From positions 1 to 17,008 of the forward strand of contig JBFWML010000047.1 of assembly GCA_050251635.1 (NCBI GenBank): a stretch of DNA of 17,008 bases. The letters run 5' to 3'. Under the pieces are notes generated by a model. The model was not told the DNA's origin and did no database searches. It saw only the letters and a program-made list of their open reading frames with translations. Shown piece after piece: positions 12,514-17,008 of this stretch (position 1 is its first letter; each line of letters opens with the position of its first letter). The position numbers were made by a program, and so were the translations under genes. Origin of the DNA: JBFWML01 sp050251635 (GTDB lineage: Bacteria; Campylobacterota; Campylobacteria; Campylobacterales; SZUA-545).

Positions 12514-14048
12514 AAACGGCCCCCGCTCAGATACTGCGCATCGATCGACACCACAAACTGCGCCCCCGCGCGGCGATCGTCCAGATAAATATTTTTGGGC
12601 ACCACATCCCCCCCGAAACTGTTTTGGATAATCATTTTACTCATATAAAGCCCAATACCGGTTCCCTTGCCCGGCTCTTTGGTGGTGAAGTAGGGTTCGC
12701 AAATGCGATCCAAAATTCCCTCATCAATGCCGCCGGCGTTATCTTCTACAATCAGATCGATCTTTTCATCGTAGCGGGTGACATAAAGACGCAGGGTTTT
12801 TCCGGCCGCGTCCCGGTGCTCGAAGGCGTCGCGGGCATTGGTGAGCATATTTAAGATCACCTGCTCCAGCTCGTTTCGAAAGCCGCACAGCTCCAGATCG
12901 GCATCAATATCATTGCAAAACTCGATGCCCCGGTGGACAAACTGGGCGCTTAGGAGCGAATAGACCTCATTGACCGTGCGCCGCAGGCCAAAACGGACCG
13001 CCTCCTTGCCCGGCTTAAAAAAGTTCATAAAATCGCTGATCGTCTGACTCATCTTTTGCGTTTGGGCCTCAATGCCGGACAAAATCGCGTCAAACCCCTT
13101 GTCGTCCAGCTGTCCAAGCTCCTTTTGCATCCGCAGATTGATCGCCGCGCCCGCAATGGCGGTGATGGGCTGACGCCACTGATGGGCGATCGCGCCGATC
13201 ATCTCCCCCATGGCCGCCAGTTTGGACTGCTGAATCAGCAGCTGCTCCTGACGCACGCCGCGCCGCACCTCTTCGTCGATGCGCAGGCGCAGGTTGCGGT
13301 TGAGCGCCTCAAGCTCCTTGGATTTTTCCAGAAGCTGCCGTTCGGACTCGCTCTTTTCGGTGATGTCGCGCACAAAGGCGCAAACAAAGGCCGCTTCGCC
13401 GAAACTCAGCCGGGTCAGGCTGACTTCGGCGGGAAAATCTGTGCCGTCGCACCGTCTAAAGCGCGTGCGCAGCGCCGCATCGAGCCGCTCGCCCTCAATG
13501 GCCTCCACCAGCGCCGCGCCCTCTTCGATCTCGCCCAGACGCAACTCCATGAGGGTTTCGGCGGGGTAGCCCAGCATTTTTGTCGCCTGCGCATTCACAT
13601 AGAAAAATCCCCCCGAAAGGGTCATCAAAAAAACCGCGTCGTGATTGTGCTCCACGATCGACCGCGCAATGGCGAACTGCTCCTCGATCGCCCGTTCGCG
13701 GCTGACGTCCCGGCCGATGATCAGCACATGACCCAGCTCCCCGTCGCTGCCCAGAATCGGGCTGGCGCCCAGCTCCTCTTGATACAGCTCGCCGTTTTTT
13801 CGGCGGCTAATGAGCGTGGCGCTGTAGGTTTGCCCGGCGCGCACCTCGGCCACCAGTTGGGCGTAGGCGGCATCGGGCTTTTGCTCCGGCCGCATCAGCG
13901 CGTAGGGCCGCCCCAGCACCTCTTCGGCGCTGTAGCCGCTGTGGCGCTCAAAGGAGGGATTGACAAACTCGATCAAACCGGCAGGGTCGCAAACGGCGAC
14001 GCTTTCGGCCATATGCTGGGAGATCTGTTTAAAGAGCTTTTTTCTCAT
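12510..14048 (-). CDS. Soluble PAS-PAS histidine kinase
   Basis: The 512-residue protein has no membrane segment. Two PAS domains (about 8-125 and 128-235) are followed by a coiled coil (232-275). The dimerisation/phospho-acceptor helix has His289 in GAIAHQWRQP. The ATPase domain has an N-box around NMLTNARDAF (400-409), G1 DNAGG at 436-440 and GTGIGL at 462-467. The PAS domains suggest sensing of a cytosolic signal such as redox, oxygen or a cofactor; no ligand residues are evident. The frame is open to a TTG at 14129, which would overlap hemJ, but ATG at 14048 begins exactly at the first PAS helix and sits 43 bases after the hemJ stop, so I prefer it although its ribosome binding site is weak. 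It is coupled to the receiver protein downstream. Confidence 0.88.
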   Translation of the reverse strand: MRKKLFKQISQHMAESVAVCDPAGLIEFVNPSFERHSGYSAEEVLGRPYALMRPEQKPDAAYAQLVAEVRAGQTYSATLISRRKNGELYQEELGASPILGSDGELGHVLIIGRDVSRERAIEEQFAIARSIVEHNHDAVFLMTLSGGFFYVNAQATKMLGYPAETLMELRLGEIEEGAALVEAIEGERLDAALRTRFRRCDGTDFPAEVSLTRLSFGEAAFVCAFVRDITEKSESERQLLEKSKELEALNRNLRLRIDEEVRRGVRQEQLLIQQSKLAAMGEMIGAIAHQWRQPITAIAGAAINLRMQKELGQLDDKGFDAILSGIEAQTQKMSQTISDFMNFFKPGKEAVRFGLRRTVNEVYSLLSAQFVHRGIEFCNDIDADLELCGFRNELEQVILNMLTNARDAFEHRDAAGKTLRLYVTRYDEKIDLIVEDNAGGIDEGILDRICEPYFTTKEPGKGTGIGLYMSKMIIQNSFGGDVVPKNIYLDDRRAGAQFVVSIDAQYLSGGRL

Positions 14049-14091
14049 CACCGGCCATCTTACAGGCCGATGATGACAGATTGGGAAGGTT

Positions 14092-14523
14092 TTAGAAGGG
14101 TTTGGCGACAGCCAGCAGAACAATGACAATCAAAAAGATCGTCGGAATCTCGTTGTAGATGCGAAAATAGCGGCCCGACTTGTCGCAACGATCGTTTTCG
14201 AGCTGTTTGCGCAGGCTGCCCGCGTGAAAAAACCACGCTATCAGCACCGCCACCAGAGTCAGCTTGGCGTGCATCCAGCCCCCGCCGGAAAAGACCGAAG
14301 GGTTCATCACGATCATCACCACCCCCGTAATCACCGTCGCCGCAAAGGCGGGCAGACCGATGTAGTTAAACAGCTTTTTTTCCATTACCTTGGCTACGCT
14401 GACAAAACCGGCGTTATCGCGGTTTTCGGCATGATAGACAAAGAGCCGGGGCAAATAGAACATGGCTGCAAACCACGAAACCAAAGACATGACATGAATC
14501 GCTTTGAGTACCAGATAGTCCAT
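14092..14523 (-). CDS. hemJ: HemJ-type protoporphyrinogen IX oxidase (CopD/UPF0093 family)
   Basis: This 143-residue inner-membrane protein has four hydrophobic helices (about 4-28, 52-72, 82-101, 121-141). The HemJ signatures are LKAIHVMSLVSWFAAMFYLPRLFVYH at 6-31 (split here: LKAIHVM, then SWFAAMFYLPRLFVYH), with a His in the first helix and the conserved Lys in MHAKLTLV. It oxidises protoporphyrinogen IX to protoporphyrin IX in heme synthesis where HemG/HemY are lacking, as is usual in Campylobacterota. ATG at 14523 is preceded by AAAGGG five bases upstream; an in-frame TTG just before is unlikely. The two-component genes follow 43 bases downstream and may be co-transcribed. Confidence 0.9.
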   Translation of the reverse strand: MDYLVLKAIHVMSLVSWFAAMFYLPRLFVYHAENRDNAGFVSVAKVMEKKLFNYIGLPAFAATVITGVVMIVMNPSVFSGGGWMHAKLTLVAVLIAWFFHAGSLRKQLENDRCDKSGRYFRIYNEIPTIFLIVIVLLAVAKPF

Positions 14524-14549
14524 CAAAACCCTTTTTTTCGTTTGTGACG

Positions 14550-14562
14550 GATAAATTTTATC
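14550..14562. promoter_or_regulatory. 13-base palindrome in the hemJ/bpt divergent region, overlapping a possible hemJ -10
   Basis: GATAAA-T-TTTATC is a perfect palindrome around one central base in the 85-base gap between hemJ (-) and bpt (+). On the minus strand it contains TAAAAT (14560-14555), a plausible hemJ -10 with a leader of about 25 bases. For bpt the best guess is TAGACT at 14573-14578, which is weak. The palindrome may simply reflect the AT-rich promoter. Confidence 0.35.
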
Positions 14563-14608
14563 GAAACTGCTTTAGACTGCCCGGCAAAAAAGCGTCCAAA
14601 GGCCCCTT

Positions 14609-15334
14609 TTGAACTTTCTGCCCGGCAGCACTTTCATCACCCGCGATAAGCCCTGCCCCTACCTGAACGATAAACTCACCACCACGCTCTACCGATTCGA
14701 CGGCGTGGATGCCAACGCCTACGAAAAGCTTATCGAACGCGGCTGGCGGCGTTTTGGGCGGCTCTTTTTTATGCCGATGTGCAGCGGGTGCGATCGCTGC
14801 ATTAGCCTTCGGATCGATACCGAGCGCTTTGAGATGAGCCGTTCTTTTAAGCGGGTTTTGAAAACCGGCGAGGCAATCCGCCTAAGCATACGCCGCCCGA
14901 CGCTAAGCGACGCGCATCTGTCGCTCTATGGCCGCTACCACGCCCACCGCCACGAAAGCCGTGGCTGGCAGTTTGAGCCCACCGGGTCGGCGGAGTACTA
15001 TCAGGCCTTTGTCGAGGGGGCAAGGGATTACGGCTACGAGTTTGCCTACTATCTGGGCGATCGGCTGATTGCTGTGGCGCTGGTGGATATTCTTCCGCGC
15101 GCGATCTCGGCGGTTTATTGCTACTACGACCCCGACTATACGCATCTTTCCCTGGGAACCTACTCGATCCTGCGGCAGATTCTTGCGGCCCGCAAGGCCA
15201 ATATCCGTTACCTCTATTTGGGCTACTGGGTGCCGGAAAACCGCAGCCTTTCGTACAAATCGCGTTTCAAACCCTACGAAACCCTCCAAGGGCGCCCCAC
15301 CCTGGACGATCCGGCCGTTTGGGTCGGGTCTTAA
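14609..15334 (+). CDS. bpt: Aspartate/glutamate leucyltransferase (Bpt), arginyl-tRNA-protein transferase family
   Basis: This 241-residue cytosolic enzyme of the bacterial N-end rule pathway attaches Leu from leucyl-tRNA to proteins with N-terminal Asp or Glu, marking them for ClpS/ClpAP. The N-terminal ATE domain has Cys16 (PCPYLND) and Cys58, Cys61 and Cys64 in MCSGCDRC, the four family cysteines. RFGRLFFMPMC, RSFKRVLK and the GNAT-like C-terminal half (EYYQAFVEGARDYGYEFAYYLGD; later YLYLGYWVPENRSLSYKSRFKP) are all conserved. Leucyl rather than arginyl specificity follows from the bacterial length and CSGCDRC context. Start is TTG at 14609 with AAAGG six bases upstream and no better in-frame ATG. 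HD-GYP gene follows after 56 bases. Confidence 0.93.
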   Translation: MNFLPGSTFITRDKPCPYLNDKLTTTLYRFDGVDANAYEKLIERGWRRFGRLFFMPMCSGCDRCISLRIDTERFEMSRSFKRVLKTGEAIRLSIRRPTLSDAHLSLYGRYHAHRHESRGWQFEPTGSAEYYQAFVEGARDYGYEFAYYLGDRLIAVALVDILPRAISAVYCYYDPDYTHLSLGTYSILRQILAARKANIRYLYLGYWVPENRSLSYKSRFKPYETLQGRPTLDDPAVWVGS

Positions 15335-15390
15335 CGCGCCTGTTTTTAAGTGCTTTCGCGTGATACTTGTTGACTTAAAGGGGTGTGTGG

Positions 15391-16173
15391 ATGGAACAAG
15401 TTCGCGTTAAAGAGGCGGCAAAGAGCATTAACCGTTTTACACCGTCGGAGGAGATCAAAACCGCGCTCCACGACAGCGCGCTTCCCAAAAAGACCAAAAG
15501 CAAGATTATCTACAACGTCACCAGCCGCCTGATCAACGACCTGTTCGAAAGCGAAATCACCTCGGAAAAAATCCACGAAGCCAAACAGAGCGTTTCGGTC
15601 ATGCTTGACGGCGTCATCCACGACGAGATTACCATCGCCTCGCTGATTGAGGTATCGAGCTACGACTACTACACCTACACCCATTGCGTCAACGTCGCGG
15701 TCTATTCGGTGGGTCTGGGCAAAGAGCTGGGATTAAGCGCCAAGGAGCTTGAGCGGCTGGGATCGGGGGGCATTTTGCACGATCTGGGCAAGGCGAAGGT
15801 GGATATCGGCCTGATCAACAAGCCCGGAAAGCTCACCGAAGAGGAGTTTACCAAGGTCAAGGAGCATCCGGCTCTGGGCTATGACCTGCTTAGAAAGCTG
15901 CACGAGGACGATTCGGTGATTTTAAGCATCGTGCGCCACCACCACGAAAAGCTCAACGGCAAAGGCTACCCCGACGGCCTGATGAGCGACGGGGTGGATA
16001 TGTATGCGCGGATTGTCGCCATCGGCGATATTTTCGATGCGCTCACCACCAAACGCAGCTACAAACCCGCCCTCTCAACCTTTGAGGCGCTGGAGTTGAT
16101 GCGGCACAAAATGCACGACGAGCTCGATCCCAAGCTGTTATCGCTCTTTATTTTGATGATGGGCAAAAAGTAG
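15391..16173 (+). CDS. HD-GYP domain protein, probable cyclic-di-GMP phosphodiesterase
   Basis: The 260-residue protein has a C-terminal HD-GYP domain (about 88-245) with the metal and substrate motifs intact: His98 (YTHCVNVAVYS), His130-Asp131 (ILHDLGKAKVD), His159 (EHPALGYD), His183-His184 (VRHHHEKLNGKGYPDG, with GYP at 192-194) and IGDIFDALTTKRSYKP at 211-226. The N-terminal 85 residues are helical and charged, with no recognised sensor domain and no membrane segment. Expected to hydrolyse cyclic-di-GMP in the cytosol. ATG at 15391 has AAAGGGG seven bases upstream; a GTG six bases earlier is too close to that site. The gap after bpt shows no clear promoter, so co-transcription is possible. 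It ends two bases before the convergent mscS stop. Confidence 0.92.
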   Translation: MEQVRVKEAAKSINRFTPSEEIKTALHDSALPKKTKSKIIYNVTSRLINDLFESEITSEKIHEAKQSVSVMLDGVIHDEITIASLIEVSSYDYYTYTHCVNVAVYSVGLGKELGLSAKELERLGSGGILHDLGKAKVDIGLINKPGKLTEEEFTKVKEHPALGYDLLRKLHEDDSVILSIVRHHHEKLNGKGYPDGLMSDGVDMYARIVAIGDIFDALTTKRSYKPALSTFEALELMRHKMHDELDPKLLSLFILMMGKK

Positions 16174-16175
16174 CT

Positions 16176-17008
16176 TTACTTAAAGGGGCTTGCGCCCCAT
16201 CCCGCATCGTTCTCGCCGGGCATAATCACCTTTGATTCCCGCCCTGCGCCGTTGGGGCCGACCACATAGGTGGGGTAAGCGATGGTGATATCATCGGCCC
16301 CGTTAAAAGCCTCGATCACCTCGGCGCTGATAATACTGCGAAGCGCGAGGGTCGCATAGGAGTTGGTCAAATACCAGATGCTCACCTTCACGCCGTAGGT
16401 GTAGGCAAAGGTGTAAACCCTCGGCTCAACGCTCACCGCCCGCAGATTGTAACGCTGACGCAGATTGTTGTAGTGCCTGCGGGTAATATCGGTATAACCC
16501 TTGGCGTGTTTCGCGGCAATTTCACGGGCGATTTTGAGCGCTTTTTTGTGGTTGGAATCAAAGCTGATCACCACATCGATGCCGTCCCAGACGGTTTTCA
16601 TCTCGTCGTAAGTGTAGTTTTGAATCATATGGGTAAAAATATAGTTGTTGGGCAGGTGGATAATCCGCCCTGCGCGGCGGTTGGTGTCAAAGGTGGCCAG
16701 CGTGATGTCTTCAAAGAGCATAATCCGCGTCAAGCCAATCTCCAGCACGTCGCCCACCACCACGTCTCCGTCACGCACGATGCGGATGCGGTCGCCGATA
16801 TGGATCGACCCGCCGATGACAATCACCAGCCAGCCTAAAAGACTCATAAACCAGTCTTTCATGGCAATGGCGATACCCGCCGAGATAAAGCCCAACAGCG
16901 TCACGAAATAGAGAATATTGTTGAGGTAGTTAAACAGCAGCACCAGCACAATAATAAAAAAGGCCACGATATTGGCCGCGCGGTTGACGCTAAAAAGCCG
17001 GTTGCCGT
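16176..17008 (-). CDS. MscS-family mechanosensitive channel, C-terminal part (runs off the right edge)
   Basis: The visible 276 residues stay open to the window edge, so the true start lies to the right; an internal GTG at 16967 is not a convincing start because the frame continues upstream as GNRLFSVNRAANIV. Hydrophobic helices are followed by the pore-helix region LLGFISAGIAIAMKDWFMSLLGWL. Next come the beta domain (IGDRIRIVRDGDVVVGDVLEIGLTR-like, then GRIIHLPNNYIFTHMIQNYTY) and a mixed alpha/beta C-terminal domain. This is the MscS core, which opens under membrane tension on osmotic downshock. Polar residues replace some Gly/Ala of the E. coli pore helix, so it resembles the larger MscS relatives. 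It ends two bases from the HD-GYP gene, leaving no room for a terminator. Confidence 0.88.
   Translation of the reverse strand, partial: GNRLFSVNRAANIVAFFIIVLVLLFNYLNNILYFVTLLGFISAGIAIAMKDWFMSLLGWLVIVIGGSIHIGDRIRIVRDGDVVVGDVLEIGLTRIMLFEDITLATFDTNRRAGRIIHLPNNYIFTHMIQNYTYDEMKTVWDGIDVVISFDSNHKKALKIAREIAAKHAKGYTDITRRHYNNLRQRYNLRAVSVEPRVYTFAYTYGVKVSIWYLTNSYATLALRSIISAEVIEAFNGADDITIAYPTYVVGPNGAGRESKVIMPGENDAGWGASPFK

Noticed and set aside
13056..14126. 356-codon open frame on the plus strand opposite the histidine kinase
   Set aside because: It mirrors a clear PAS-histidine kinase on the other strand, has no recognisable domain, and is rich in Gln/Arg/Ala as expected from an antisense reading of GC-rich coding DNA.
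14049..14129. Longer kinase start at TTG 14129
   Set aside because: It would overlap hemJ by 38 bases and adds a Pro/Trp-rich segment that does not look like PAS sequence; ATG 14048 begins at the first PAS helix.
15335..15390. Terminator or promoter between bpt and the HD-GYP gene
   Set aside because: A short T-run (about 15345-15349) has no stable stem before it, and the TGATACT near 15361 lacks a supporting -35 or extension; neither is convincing.

Overview
The window looks like chromosomal DNA of a member of the Campylobacterota (Epsilonproteobacteria) with an unusually high GC content for that group (mid-50s % by eye). The evidence is indirect. The ExbB/ExbD pair is very short. The soluble PAS histidine kinase carries the phospho-acceptor sequence GAIAHQWRQP that is common in that group. 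HemJ-type protoporphyrinogen oxidase, Bpt and a short HD-GYP protein are present. Promoters have an extended -10 (TGC-TAnAAT type) and mostly no -35. I cannot name a genus. I see no rRNA, tRNA, CRISPR array, insertion sequence or convincing rho-independent terminator, and no gene-free stretch longer than 300 bases.

Layout, left to right. (1) 1-2213, minus strand: M48 peptidase, exbB, exbD and a partial rsuA-like pseudouridine synthase in one tightly coupled operon. (2) 2310-3787: two toxin-antitoxin modules tail to tail, a zeta-type kinase with a 57-residue upstream partner (+) and a MazF/PemK toxin with a Phd/YefM-like antitoxin (-). This patch is less GC-rich than its surroundings. (3) 3891-5837, plus: the ABC-F ATPase Uup. 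(4) 5834-7189, minus: AMMECR1 (protein A) and Memo (protein B) of the AmmeMemoRadiSam set, without the radical SAM partner in view. (5) 7234-9836, plus: a nitroreductase-family flavoprotein, then a coupled run of a globin-PsiE membrane protein, phosphatidylserine decarboxylase and a small J-domain protein. (6) 9820-11397, minus: recJ. (7) 11493-12119, plus: a DUF134-NifX-like fusion regulator. (8) 12103-14523, minus: hemJ, a PAS-PAS histidine kinase and a receiver-only response regulator. (9) 14609-16173, plus: Bpt and an HD-GYP phosphodiesterase. (10) 16176-17008, minus: the C-terminal part of an MscS-family channel.

How it fits together. Most of this is housekeeping (rRNA modification, translation-associated ATPase, N-end rule tagging, DNA repair, heme and phospholipid synthesis) mixed with signalling (two-component pair, HD-GYP, globin sensor). 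Packing is extreme: every same-operon junction overlaps or nearly abuts, and all five convergent junctions overlap by 4-17 bases or are 2 bases apart, so no convergent pair has room for a terminator between genes. Start codons are often TTG (five genes) or GTG. The most interesting places are the tail-to-tail toxin modules with a candidate new antitoxin, the globin-PsiE sensor coupled to psd, the recJ/DUF134 divergent control region (an apparently leaderless recJ plus a three-site TGACC operator), and a strong excess of the palindrome CGATCG across the window. Nothing here is certain to be an undescribed system.
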